Shown here: positions 1 to 7,368 of the stretch, piece after piece
Layout of the letters: each line of letters begins with the position of its first letter
Position numbering within the stretch: position 1 is the first letter of the stretch
The notes under the pieces: model-generated
Seen by the model: the letters and a program-made list of their open reading frames with translations, nothing else
Databases searched by the model: none
What the model was told of the DNA's origin: nothing
Assembly (NCBI GenBank): GCA_017443165.1
Contig: JAFSOW010000133.1
Span: 1-9,990, forward strand
Source: Acidaminococcaceae bacterium
GTDB lineage: Bacteria > Bacillota > Negativicutes > Acidaminococcales > Acidaminococcaceae
Length of the DNA stretch: 9,990 nt
Reading direction: 5' to 3'
Made by a program: the position numbers and the translations under genes

Positions 1-254
1 AACCGGATGTAGTATTATATGAAGAGAACCTGAACATGGATATCCTGGAAGCTTCGGTAAACTACATTTCCCAGGCAGATATGCTGATTATCGGCGGCAC
101 TTCGTTAGTGGTGTATCCGGCGGCCGGGCTGATCCGCTACTACCGGGGCAACAGGTTGGTACTGGTGAACAAATCCGAAACTTCGGCAGACCGGGGAGCC
201 AACCTGGTCATCCATGACAGCATCGGCAAAGTGTTCAGCCAGATTGTAGTGTAA
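1..254 (+). CDS. NAD-dependent protein deacylase (sirtuin), 3' part only
   Basis: The open frame runs from the window edge (first full codon at 3) to a TAA at 252-254, giving about 83 residues. The fragment contains PDVVLYEENLN, then a hydrophobic strand with IIGGTSLVVYPAAGLI, then LVLVNKSET. These are the C-terminal half of the sirtuin Rossmann fold, including the GTSL and VNK segments that contact NAD. Sirtuins remove acyl groups from lysines using NAD and act in the cytoplasm. The ATG at 36 is internal to the domain and is not the real start. The N-terminal half, with the catalytic His and any zinc-binding Cys, lies outside the window, so CobB/NpdA subtype cannot be assigned. The next gene has its own promoter. 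Confidence 0.88.
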   Translation, partial: PDVVLYEENLNMDILEASVNYISQADMLIIGGTSLVVYPAAGLIRYYRGNRLVLVNKSETSADRGANLVIHDSIGKVFSQIVV

Positions 255-267
255 CTGCTGATTGAAA

Positions 268-295
268 AGGTTTGTTTTTGCAAACTGTTTGTTTT
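268..295 (+). terminator. Weak candidate terminator after the sirtuin gene
   Basis: Positions 268-274 can pair with 281-286 (one bulged G) around a six-base loop, followed by a T-rich stretch 287-295. The stem is short and AU-rich, so this would be a weak terminator at best. It sits between the sirtuin stop and the rpsF promoter, where one would be expected. Confidence 0.3.
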
Positions 296-298
296 CAC

Positions 299-327
299 TT
301 GACAACTCTCAAATCGGGTGATAATAT
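299..327 (+). promoter_or_regulatory. Promoter of the rpsF-ssb-rpsR operon
   Basis: A perfect -35 TTGACA (299-304) is followed after 17 bases by TAATAT (322-327), preceded by TG one base upstream (319-320), an extended -10. Transcription would start near 334, giving a leader of about 77 bases before the rpsF start at 411. Confidence 0.7.
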
Positions 328-355
328 AATAAGGCTTGTGATAGAGCATATTTTA

Positions 356-400
356 CTTCTTCTGCTCTCCAGACAGGGGGAGCCGAAAGTCCAGAGGAGG
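356..400 (+). promoter_or_regulatory. Putative S6:S18-binding leader (ribosomal protein autoregulation)
   Basis: Two stacked helices can be drawn. P1 pairs 356-364 with 392-400 (9 pairs, three of them G-U). P2 pairs 365-370 with 377-382 (6 pairs) around the loop AGACAG. A nine-base 3' bulge (383-391) begins with CCG. A P1-P2 hairpin with a CCG bulge just upstream of rpsF is the described architecture of the leader bound by the S6:S18 complex, which imitates its 16S rRNA site. The 3' strand of P1 overlaps the first bases of the Shine-Dalgarno AGGAGG (398-403), so stabilising the fold would hinder translation. The pairing is read directly from sequence. Binding is inferred. Confidence 0.65.
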
Positions 401-410
401 AGGTGATTTC

Positions 411-695
411 GTGAGAGCATACGAAGTCATGTACATCATTAAACCGGTAGAGGATGAGGTTATCGATGGCGTGATCGCCAAATTCGAAAAACTGCTGACC
501 GGCAATGGTGCTACAGTAGAAAAGACAGATCGTTGGGGCAAAAAACACCTGGCTTATTTAATCCAGGACTTGTCCGAAGGTTACTATGTACTCGTTAATT
601 TCAAGGCTGAACCTGCCGCTGTCAAAGAACTTGACCGTGTAATGAAGATTACCGACGAAGTGCTGCGCCATATGATCATTAAAAAGGAAGACTGA
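411..695 (+). CDS. rpsF: 30S ribosomal protein S6
   Basis: 94 residues, the usual length for bacterial S6. It starts MRAYEVMYIIKP, the first beta strand of the S6 fold, and contains KFEKLLTGNGATVEKTDRWGKK and the region RVMKITDEVLRHMI near the end. S6 pairs with S18 on the platform of the 30S subunit and helps fold the central domain of 16S rRNA. The start is GTG at 411, set by the strong AGGAGG Shine-Dalgarno at 398-403. The gene is first in the classic rpsF-ssb-rpsR operon, 30 bases ahead of ssb, with an S6:S18-like leader upstream. There is no long acidic C-terminal tail of the enterobacterial type. Confidence 0.97.
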   Translation: MRAYEVMYIIKPVEDEVIDGVIAKFEKLLTGNGATVEKTDRWGKKHLAYLIQDLSEGYYVLVNFKAEPAAVKELDRVMKITDEVLRHMIIKKED

Positions 696-725
696 TTAGA
701 ATAATCGGTCTGTGGAGGTAACTGA

Positions 726-1181
726 ATGAACAAAATAGTTATTTTAGGTCGACTGACAAAGGATCCGGAAGTGCGCTATACTCCTTCCCAGAAGGTAGTG
801 TGCTCTTTCACTCTGGCAGTTGACAGACCTTTTTTAAATCAACAGGGCCAGCGCGAAGCAGACTTTATCCCCGTAGTGGTATGGGGCAAGGCTGCTGAAT
901 TATGTGGAAACAGTCTCGCAAAAGGACATCGCCTGTTAGTGGAAGGCCGTCTCCAGATCCGCAATTTTGATGCCAAGGACGGCACCAAGCATTGGGTAAC
1001 GGAGATTATCGCCAATAACGTTGAATTTATTGAACGTAAGAGCGAAAGCGCCAACCGCAACCAGCAGTACGGCCAGCAGTATCCCGGACAGGATGCCGGC
1101 GCTGCCGAATCTGCGGGCCCCAAATCACCTATGAGTGGTATGGGCAGCGAAGTTCCCTTTGACGAAGAAGTTCCGTTCTAA
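726..1181 (+). CDS. ssb: Single-stranded DNA-binding protein
   Basis: 151 residues. The OB fold fills roughly residues 1-105, beginning MNKIVILGRLTKDPEVRYTP and including FIPVVVWGKAAEL and LLVEGRLQIRNF. A Gln/Gly/Pro-rich disordered linker follows (about 106-140), ending in the acidic tip DEEVPF, the form of the conserved tip that recruits replication and repair proteins. SSB coats single-stranded DNA as a tetramer during replication, recombination and repair. A GTGGAGGT ribosome binding site lies about 8 bases before the ATG. The position between rpsF and rpsR is conserved across Bacillota and couples SSB supply to ribosome synthesis. Confidence 0.97.
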   Translation: MNKIVILGRLTKDPEVRYTPSQKVVCSFTLAVDRPFLNQQGQREADFIPVVVWGKAAELCGNSLAKGHRLLVEGRLQIRNFDAKDGTKHWVTEIIANNVEFIERKSESANRNQQYGQQYPGQDAGAAESAGPKSPMSGMGSEVPFDEEVPF

Positions 1182-1202
1182 ACAACAGGGAGGATTAAGC
1201 TA

Positions 1203-1433
1203 ATGAAAATGCAAAGAGGCAGAAGACCGAGAAGGAAAGTTTGCAGCTTCTGCGTAGATAAAGCGGAGAGCATCGATTATAAAGACGTTGCCAAGCTGCA
1301 CAAATTCGTAACCGAACGCGGCAAGATTTTACCCCGCCGTATTTCCGGTTGCTGCGCTAAACATCAGCGCGAACTGACCACTGCGATCAAACGCGCACGT
1401 AACGTTGCGTTAATGCCGTTTACCGCTGACTGA
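1203..1433 (+). CDS. rpsR: 30S ribosomal protein S18 (cysteine-containing form)
   Basis: 76 residues, normal for S18. The basic N-terminus RGRRPRRK is followed by CSFC (Cys14, Cys17), and the core has [20 protein letters not shown], with Cys50, Cys51 and His54. It therefore keeps the cysteine motif of the zinc-binding type of S18, which many bacteria have lost. It ends [16 protein letters not shown]18 binds S6 on the 30S platform, so the two outer genes of this operon encode partners. A GGGAGGA site precedes the ATG, 21 bases after the ssb stop. A strong terminator follows. Confidence 0.97.
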   Translation: MKMQRGRRPRRKVCSFCVDKAESIDYKDVAKLHKFVTERGKILPRRISGCCAKHQRELTTAIKRARNVALMPFTAD

Positions 1434-1458
1434 TCAGTGACAAGATCTGTATAATCGG

Positions 1459-1494
1459 AATCCCCGTCGCAATCTCTTGCGGCGGGGATTTTTT
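1459..1494 (+). terminator. Intrinsic terminator of the rpsF operon
   Basis: A 14-pair stem (1459-1472 with 1477-1490, one G-U pair) with the tetraloop TCTC is followed by a T run through 1494. It lies 25 bases after the rpsR stop and cleanly ends the operon. Confidence 0.93.
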
Positions 1495-1500
1495 ATTAAA

Positions 1501-1514
1501 GAACCTGCAGGTTC
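1501..1514. repeat. 14-bp perfect palindrome upstream of the serS promoter
   Basis: GAACCTGCAGGTTC is its own reverse complement. It lies just after the rpsR terminator and 26 bases upstream of the serS -35 box. It has no T run after it, so it is not a terminator. It could be a dimeric-regulator operator or chance; no known operator is recognised. Confidence 0.45.
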
Positions 1515-1540
1515 CGGCAGTGTTTTTAACCTGTTTATTC

Positions 1541-1570
1541 TTGACCGTCCTGTAATCAATTTGCTATAAT
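1541..1570 (+). promoter_or_regulatory. Promoter of serS
   Basis: TTGACC (1541-1546) and a perfect TATAAT (1565-1570) are separated by 18 bases. TG at 1562-1563 makes an extended -10. The predicted start near 1577 gives a leader of about 126 bases. Confidence 0.75.
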
Positions 1571-1607
1571 TATCCTGTATAGCTATGCCGTTTTTTATGC
1601 GGCGGCA

Positions 1608-3000
<1,393 letters not shown>

Positions 3001-3027
3001 ATAAAATAAGAATCTTTCCTTTGCTTG

Positions 3028-3064
3028 TATAATTTGTAATCTGTAGATTTTGTGCAGCGATAAT
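3028..3064 (+). promoter_or_regulatory. Candidate promoter region for the zinc-ribbon gene
   Basis: There are two weak options. TATAAT at 3028-3033 has no good -35 box. GATAAT at 3059-3064 has TTGTAA at 3034-3039, 19 bases away. The absence of a terminator after serS also leaves read-through from serS possible. Confidence 0.25.
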
Positions 3065-3099
3065 ATTAGTTACGCATAAAAAGGAATCGAGGTGACAAT

Positions 3100-4203
3100 A
3101 TGGCGGATACATCTGTCAGCTACAAATGTCCAAACTGTAGCGCCCCGCTGAGTTTTCTGCCCGGCAATGATAAAGTGACCTGTGAGTACTGCGGTACGGA
3201 ATTTGAGGTCAAGACCATTGAAGAAATGTTTTCCAGGCAGGAAGAACGGGCGGCGCAGGAAGCAGAAGCCAAGGAAGCGAAATGGGACACGGAGCATGCA
3301 GGCAGCGAATTCACGGAAGACGAATCCGCATACCTGAAGACCTTTACCTGCTCCTCCTGCGGCGCGGAACTGGTCTGCGATGAAAATACGATTGCGACGG
3401 AATGCTGTTATTGTGGCAACCCCACCATGATTCCCTCCCGGTTTAAGGGGATGCTGAAGCCGGACTACGTCATTCCGTTCAAAAAGACGAAAGAAGAAGC
3501 TGTGGAAGCCCTGAAGAAATTCTATGAAGGACGGAAGCTTTTGCCGGACGCGTTTACGGCCAACAACCGTGTGGAAGATATCCAGCCCATGTACGTGCCG
3601 TTCTGGCTGTTCGATTCCGAGGTTACGGCGTCGGCGGTCTTCAAAGCGGAAAATGATTTGGTCATTGACACGCCGGACGCAATCGTTACGGAAACCAGCG
3701 TCTATGACGTGGAACGCATCGGTACCATGAAGTTCGAACGGATTCCGGTGGACGGCAGCGAGAAGATGGACGATGCCTACATGGAAAGTATCGAACCTTT
3801 CGATTACAGCGAGATGGTTCCCTTTACCACGGCATACCTGACCGGCTACCTGGCAGATAAATATGACGTTTCCGCGGAAGCCAGCGTACCCCGGGCAGAT
3901 AAGCGCGTAGAGAACAGCGCAGCCGGCGTGCTGGATGAAACGGTGACAGGCTATATGCGCCATCAGATGGAATCCTGCGCGGTCCGGAAAGATGTGGGCA
4001 GCGTGAAATACGCCCTGGTTCCGGTATGGATCCTGACTACCCGCTACAATAACCAGCCTTACACCTTTATGATGAATGGGCAGACCGGTAAATTTATCGG
4101 CAGCCTGCCCTGGGACAAGGGTAAAGCGACGAAATATCAGGCGCTGGCTACTTTGATACCGTTGCCCATCATTTATTTCATTGCGAAATTCTTAATCGGT
4201 TGA
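3100..4203 (+). CDS. Double zinc-ribbon protein with C-terminal membrane segment, function unknown
   Basis: 367 residues. There are two CxxC...CxxC zinc ribbons: Cys10/Cys13 with Cys28/Cys31, and Cys84/Cys87 with Cys102/Cys105. A charged Glu/Ala/Lys helix (about 40-80) lies between them. The middle region, starting YVIPFKKTKEEAVEAL and including YVPFWLFDSEV, is a mixed beta domain I recognise only as part of uncharacterised Bacillota zinc-ribbon proteins, sometimes named TFIIB-type zinc ribbon or PriA-like; those names should not be read as function. The last 22 residues (ALATLIPLPIIYFIAKFLIG) form a hydrophobic tail, suggesting a tail-anchored, cytoplasm-facing protein. GAGGTGA precedes the ATG. 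The TPM-domain gene starts 16 bases after this stop, so the two are probably co-transcribed and may act together at the membrane. Confidence 0.8.
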   Translation: MADTSVSYKCPNCSAPLSFLPGNDKVTCEYCGTEFEVKTIEEMFSRQEERAAQEAEAKEAKWDTEHAGSEFTEDESAYLKTFTCSSCGAELVCDENTIATECCYCGNPTMIPSRFKGMLKPDYVIPFKKTKEEAVEALKKFYEGRKLLPDAFTANNRVEDIQPMYVPFWLFDSEVTASAVFKAENDLVIDTPDAIVTETSVYDVERIGTMKFERIPVDGSEKMDDAYMESIEPFDYSEMVPFTTAYLTGYLADKYDVSAEASVPRADKRVENSAAGVLDETVTGYMRHQMESCAVRKDVGSVKYALVPVWILTTRYNNQPYTFMMNGQTGKFIGSLPWDKGKATKYQALATLIPLPIIYFIAKFLIG

Positions 4204-4219
4204 GGGGAGGCGGCAGATC

Positions 4220-5011
4220 ATGAAGAAAATTTTTGCGATAGTGACTTTGCTGGTTTCCCTGTTACTGACTGTTTCCACCGGCTTTGCAGCCACAGCGGCC
4301 TCCGGACAGCAGTATCCCAGTTTTGTGGATGGCGCGGCTCTGGTAAAGCCGGTTGATAAGACCAACCTTCTGTCCAACCTGCGGCAGATTGAAACCAAAC
4401 ACGGTATCCGCTGCGCGGTGCTGACGGTGAAATCCACCCAGGGGATGGATATCCGGGATTACGCGCAGGCGGTGCAGGACCAGTATTTTGCCAATGCGCC
4501 CAAAGGCAGCATCCTGATGGTCATCAGCATGGATAACCGGAAATGGCATATCACCACGTACAAAACCATGCGCACGAAAATTTCAGATAAAGTAGTTACG
4601 GGCGACTTGAAGAACGTCTTTCTCAACGACCTGAAAAAAGGAAATTACGCGGCGGCGTTCAACAAGTATGGGAGTAAAGTCGACGAGCTGATGACCTACT
4701 ATGAGAAGAATGGTGAAGCCTATGACCCGTCCAAAGAGTTTAGTTTTGGCGCGGCAGGCATTGCCGGTCTGCTTTCACTGCTGTTCGGCGGCAGTGTGAA
4801 GAAGAGCATGGTGAATTCCATGAGCAACGTCACCAATGCGGTATCCGCCGGTCAGTATCTGAGAAAGGATACTTTCAACCTGGTAGGCGGCAATGACAGA
4901 TACCTGTACACCCATACGGCCGTAGTACCGAAAGCCAAATCGAACAATGGTGGCGGAGGCGGCAGCAGCGGTGGCAGCGGAGGTCATGGCGGCGGTGGCG
5001 GCAGCTTCTAG
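4220..5011 (+). CDS. Secreted or membrane-anchored TPM-domain protein with glycine-rich tail
   Basis: 263 residues. Residues 1-24 are a signal peptide: MKKIF, a hydrophobic core, then GFAATAA. Residues about 32-165 match the TPM (YgcG/TLP18.3/Psb32/MOLO-1) fold in layout: FVDGAALVKPVDK at its start, a strand with RCAVLTVKSTQG, then SILMVISMDNRKWHI, and helix KVDELMTYYEKNG. Residues about 175-193 (FGAAGIAGLLSLLFGG) are a probable second membrane helix. The last 20 residues are almost all Gly and Ser and end GGGGGSF, a tail often found in this family. Some TPM proteins have been reported as phosphatases and others aid membrane-protein turnover; which applies here is unknown. AGGGGAGG precedes the ATG. 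The gene follows the zinc-ribbon gene by 16 bases, probably in the same operon. Confidence 0.8.
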   Translation: MKKIFAIVTLLVSLLLTVSTGFAATAASGQQYPSFVDGAALVKPVDKTNLLSNLRQIETKHGIRCAVLTVKSTQGMDIRDYAQAVQDQYFANAPKGSILMVISMDNRKWHITTYKTMRTKISDKVVTGDLKNVFLNDLKKGNYAAAFNKYGSKVDELMTYYEKNGEAYDPSKEFSFGAAGIAGLLSLLFGGSVKKSMVNSMSNVTNAVSAGQYLRKDTFNLVGGNDRYLYTHTAVVPKAKSNNGGGGGSSGGSGGHGGGGGSF

Positions 5012-5056
5012 TAGCAAACTTTTCAGATGTAGGTGTGCAGAAATGTTTTGCTGAAT

Positions 5057-5084
5057 TTGAAGCCGGATCGATGAATGATAAAAA
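5057..5084 (+). promoter_or_regulatory. Candidate promoter of the thiC transcript
   Basis: TTGAAG (5057-5062), 16 bases, then TAAAAA (5079-5084) preceded by TGA (extended -10). Transcription would start near 5091, only a few bases before the riboswitch P1 stem at 5098. That position fits well, but the boxes are imperfect. Confidence 0.4.
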
Positions 5085-5097
5085 CTTAATAGTACTA

Positions 5098-5179
5098 TGA
5101 CACGGGGAGCGATTCGCTGAGAGGAGCCGCAGGGCTCGACCCGGGACCTGATTTGGATAATGCCAACGTAGGAATGTCA
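5098..5179 (+). ncRNA. TPP riboswitch aptamer (THI element)
   Basis: The conserved TPP aptamer blocks are present in order: CGGGG (5103-5107), CTGAGA (5117-5122), GACCCGGGACCTGAT, and TTGGATAATGCC (5153-5164) running into AACGTAGGAA. P1 is TGACA (5098-5102) with TGTCA (5175-5179). It binds thiamin pyrophosphate and sits directly upstream of thiC, the expected target. The terminator at 5213-5252 is the expression platform, so high TPP would stop transcription before thiC. Confidence 0.96.
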
Positions 5180-5212
5180 GAAAAAATTGCGAAAAGGTTT
5201 GCAATAAAATCA

Positions 5213-5252
5213 GCAGGCAGTATCCATAAAGGTGCTGCCTGCCTTTTATTTT
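5213..5252 (+). terminator. Riboswitch-controlled terminator upstream of thiC
   Basis: Stem 5213-5220 with 5235-5242 is 8 perfect pairs. It extends by 4 more, including G-U pairs (5221-5224 with 5231-5234), around a six-base loop, then CTTTTATTTT (5243-5252). Its 5' strand can instead pair with the aptamer core at 5154-5164 (see findings), giving the ON state when TPP is absent. Confidence 0.9.
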
Positions 5253-5304
5253 GCACGGAACGCAATCCGGATCATAAAATATATTTTGATTTTTACAACC
5301 GGGG

Positions 5305-5334
5305 TTCCAACGAAATTTAATTTCAGATTATAAT
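5305..5334 (+). promoter_or_regulatory. Possible second promoter between the riboswitch and thiC
   Basis: The stretch 5253-5385 is an AT-rich spacer with no gene. It contains a perfect TATAAT at 5329-5334, with a poor -35 (TTCCAA, 5305-5310) 18 bases upstream. If used, it would give riboswitch-independent thiC transcription. AT-rich DNA makes chance -10 boxes common. Confidence 0.25.
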
Positions 5335-5385
5335 AAATTTTTTGCAAACAGATTTGGGAAAAGTGATTGCAGAAAGGAAAAACAA

Positions 5386-6699
5386 ATGAAAAAGAAGTAT
5401 TTCACACAGATGGAAGCAGCACGGAAAAACATCATCACGCCGGAGATGGAAAAAGTAGCTGCGAAGGAAGACCGGTCCGTGGAATTTATCCGGGAACGGG
5501 TGGCAAATGGTACGATTGTCATTCCTGCCAATCCGTTACATACCAGCCTGGGCCCCAACGGCATCGGCAGCACGCTGAAAACAAAAATCAACGTAAATCT
5601 GGGCGTCAGCCGCGACTGTAAGGATTACGATATTGAAATGAAAAAGGTAATGAGCGCCGTGAACATGGGGGCGGAAGCCATCATGGACCTGTCCAGCCAT
5701 GGAAACACCCAGCCTTTCCGGCAGAAACTTTGCCGGGAATGCCCCGCTATGATTGGCACGGTGCCGGTGTACGATGCGGTCATTCATTACCAGCGTGACC
5801 TGAATACCCTGACAGCAAAAGATTTTATTGACGTAGTGCGTCTCCACGCAGAGGACGGCGTGGATTTTGTGACGCTGCACTGCGGCATCACACGGAAAAC
5901 GATTGAGCAGATTCGTGCGGGCAAACGAAAAATGAATCTGGTGAGCCGGGGCGGCAGCCTTGTCTTTGCCTGGATGAGCATGACAGGGGAGGAGAATCCC
6001 TTTTACGAGTTTTATGATGAGATTCTGGAAATCTGCCGGGAACACGATGTGACCATCAGCCTGGGGGACGCCTGCCGTCCGGGGTGCCTGGCGGATGCCA
6101 CCGACCAGTGCCAGATCGAGGAACTGGTACGTCTGGGCGAACTGACCCAGCGGGCCTGGGAAAAAGACGTACAGGTGATGGTGGAAGGCCCGGGCCATGT
6201 GCCCTTGGACCAGATCGCTGCCAACATGAAAGTGCAGCAGACCATCTGCAAAGGCGCGCCTTTTTATGTACTGGGGCCGCTGGTTACGGATATCGCGCCG
6301 GGGTATGACCATATCACGGCAGCCATCGGCGGCGCAGTGGCAGCTATGTCGGGGGCGGCGTTTTTATGCTATGTGACTCCGGCAGAGCATCTTGCGCTGC
6401 CCAATGTGGAAGACGTAAAACAGGGGATCATCGCCAGTAAAATTGCAGCCCATGCGGCGGATATTGCCAAAGGCATCCCACATGCCAGGGAACAGGACGA
6501 CCGGATGGCAGACGCCCGCCGTAAATTAGACTGGGAAGCCCAGTGGAAAGAAGCTATTGACCCTGAGACGGCCAAAGCTGTCCGGGCCAGCCGCGCCCCG
6601 GAAGACGACCACAGCGATACCTGCAGCATGTGCGGAAAATTCTGTGCGGTCCGCAGTATTAACAAGGCGCTGGCAGGGGAATTGATCGATATATTGTAG
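5386..6699 (+). CDS. thiC: Phosphomethylpyrimidine synthase (HMP-P synthase)
   Basis: 437 residues, the short form that lacks the N-terminal ThiC-associated domain found in the ~630-residue enterobacterial enzyme. It converts 5-aminoimidazole ribotide to 4-amino-5-hydroxymethyl-2-methylpyrimidine phosphate, the pyrimidine half of thiamin, by radical SAM chemistry in the cytoplasm. Visible motifs: [84 protein letters not shown] and TPAEHLALP. The C-terminal iron-sulfur motif is CSMCGKFC (Cys413, Cys416, Cys420), spaced CX2CX3C rather than the textbook CX2CX4C. An AGAAAGGA site precedes the ATG. Expression should fall at high TPP through the upstream riboswitch. No other thi gene is present in the window. 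Confidence 0.97.
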   Translation: MKKKYFTQMEAARKNIITPEMEKVAAKEDRSVEFIRERVANGTIVIPANPLHTSLGPNGIGSTLKTKINVNLGVSRDCKDYDIEMKKVMSAVNMGAEAIMDLSSHGNTQPFRQKLCRECPAMIGTVPVYDAVIHYQRDLNTLTAKDFIDVVRLHAEDGVDFVTLHCGITRKTIEQIRAGKRKMNLVSRGGSLVFAWMSMTGEENPFYEFYDEILEICREHDVTISLGDACRPGCLADATDQCQIEELVRLGELTQRAWEKDVQVMVEGPGHVPLDQIAANMKVQQTICKGAPFYVLGPLVTDIAPGYDHITAAIGGAVAAMSGAAFLCYVTPAEHLALPNVEDVKQGIIASKIAAHAADIAKGIPHAREQDDRMADARRKLDWEAQWKEAIDPETAKAVRASRAPEDDHSDTCSMCGKFCAVRSINKALAGELIDIL

Positions 6700-6742
6700 A
6701 GGCAAGTTTGCAAAGTTTTTATACACCTTATAATGACATAGG

Positions 6743-6770
6743 TTGGTTTTCATGTTTTTTGTGATATAAT
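6743..6770 (+). promoter_or_regulatory. Promoter of the DUF3237 gene
   Basis: TTGGTT (6743-6748), 16 bases, then a perfect TATAAT (6765-6770) with TG one base upstream (extended -10). The start near 6777 leaves a leader of about 40 bases, very AT-rich, ending in the GAGGAGGG ribosome binding site (6806-6813). Confidence 0.7.
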
Positions 6771-6817
6771 TTATATAATTAAAAAATTATATTTGCATAA
6801 TTATAGAGGAGGGCATC

Positions 6818-7291
6818 ATGGATCCTAAACTGGTCAAAGCATTTGAGATTCGCTGCAAAGTCGGGAAACCAATTTTTATCGGGCAGGATGGAAAAGCCGG
6901 ACGCCGTCAGCTTATTGCTATCACCGGAGGCGAGGTAATAGGATTTGCCTTGCCTTTTAACGGTACAGTGCTTGATGGCGGGGTTGACAGCCAGGTTGTA
7001 CGACCTGACGGCAGGGCAGAGCTTTCTGCGCGTTACGGTGTAAAACTTGACGACGGACGCAGTTTTTATATCCAGAACGACGGTATCCGAACCGTCGAGC
7101 CGGAGCATGTAAAAACGGTCCTTTCCGGTGGTATCGCCCCAGCCGATAGTTATTATTGTGTGACGAAACCGGAATTTGAAATTTTCGATGAAACATTACG
7201 CGTATTAAGAGATCGGCTTTTTATCACCTATGCCACAAGACTGCCTGATCTTGTGATTATCGAGTTCTATATGGTTGAAGCAGGAAAATAA
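6818..7291 (+). CDS. DUF3237 (UPF0311) family protein, function unknown
   Basis: 157 residues, normal for the family. The layout matches DUF3237 as I know it: ITGGEVIGFALPFNGTVLDGG near residues 35-55, VVRPDGRAELSARYGVKLDDG at 60-80, YIQNDGIRT, YYCVTKPEFEIFDETL, and LFITYATRLPDLVIIEFYMV at the end. This is a small all-beta cytoplasmic protein with no signal peptide or membrane segment and no assigned reaction. The ATG at 6818 has a strong GAGGAGGG site. It is monocistronic: own promoter after thiC, bidirectional terminator after. The family call is by pattern memory. Confidence 0.75.
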   Translation: MDPKLVKAFEIRCKVGKPIFIGQDGKAGRRQLIAITGGEVIGFALPFNGTVLDGGVDSQVVRPDGRAELSARYGVKLDDGRSFYIQNDGIRTVEPEHVKTVLSGGIAPADSYYCVTKPEFEIFDETLRVLRDRLFITYATRLPDLVIIEFYMVEAGK

Positions 7292-7337
7292 GTTGCGGCG
7301 CGAGAAGCAAAGTAAGTTTAAAAATATCAGTAAATGC

Positions 7338-7366
7338 AAAACCCGGAGCCAAAGGCTCCGGGTTTT
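7338..7366. terminator. Bidirectional intrinsic terminator
   Basis: A perfect 13-pair stem (7338-7350 with 7354-7366) has an AAA loop. T-rich sequence follows on the plus strand, and the run of A before it serves as a T run for the minus strand. It separates the converging DUF3237 gene and the minus-strand REC-GGDEF remnant. Confidence 0.92.
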
Positions 7367-7368
7367 AT

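Noticed and set aside
3070..3963. 297-codon minus-strand frame over the zinc-ribbon gene
   Set aside because: It is antisense to a gene with clear zinc ribbons and a good ribosome binding site. The His/Phe/Arg-rich translation is typical of a shadow frame.
5013..5052. Terminator after the TPM gene (AGCAAA with TTTGCT)
   Set aside because: The short AU-rich stem has a loop of more than 25 bases and no T run after it.
5270..5296. AT-rich imperfect hairpin after the riboswitch terminator, as a second terminator
   Set aside because: The stem is almost all A-U with a bulge, too weak to terminate; it is probably a by-product of AT richness.
5536..6312. 258-codon minus-strand frame over thiC
   Set aside because: Antisense shadow of thiC with no domain, start signal or promoter of its own.
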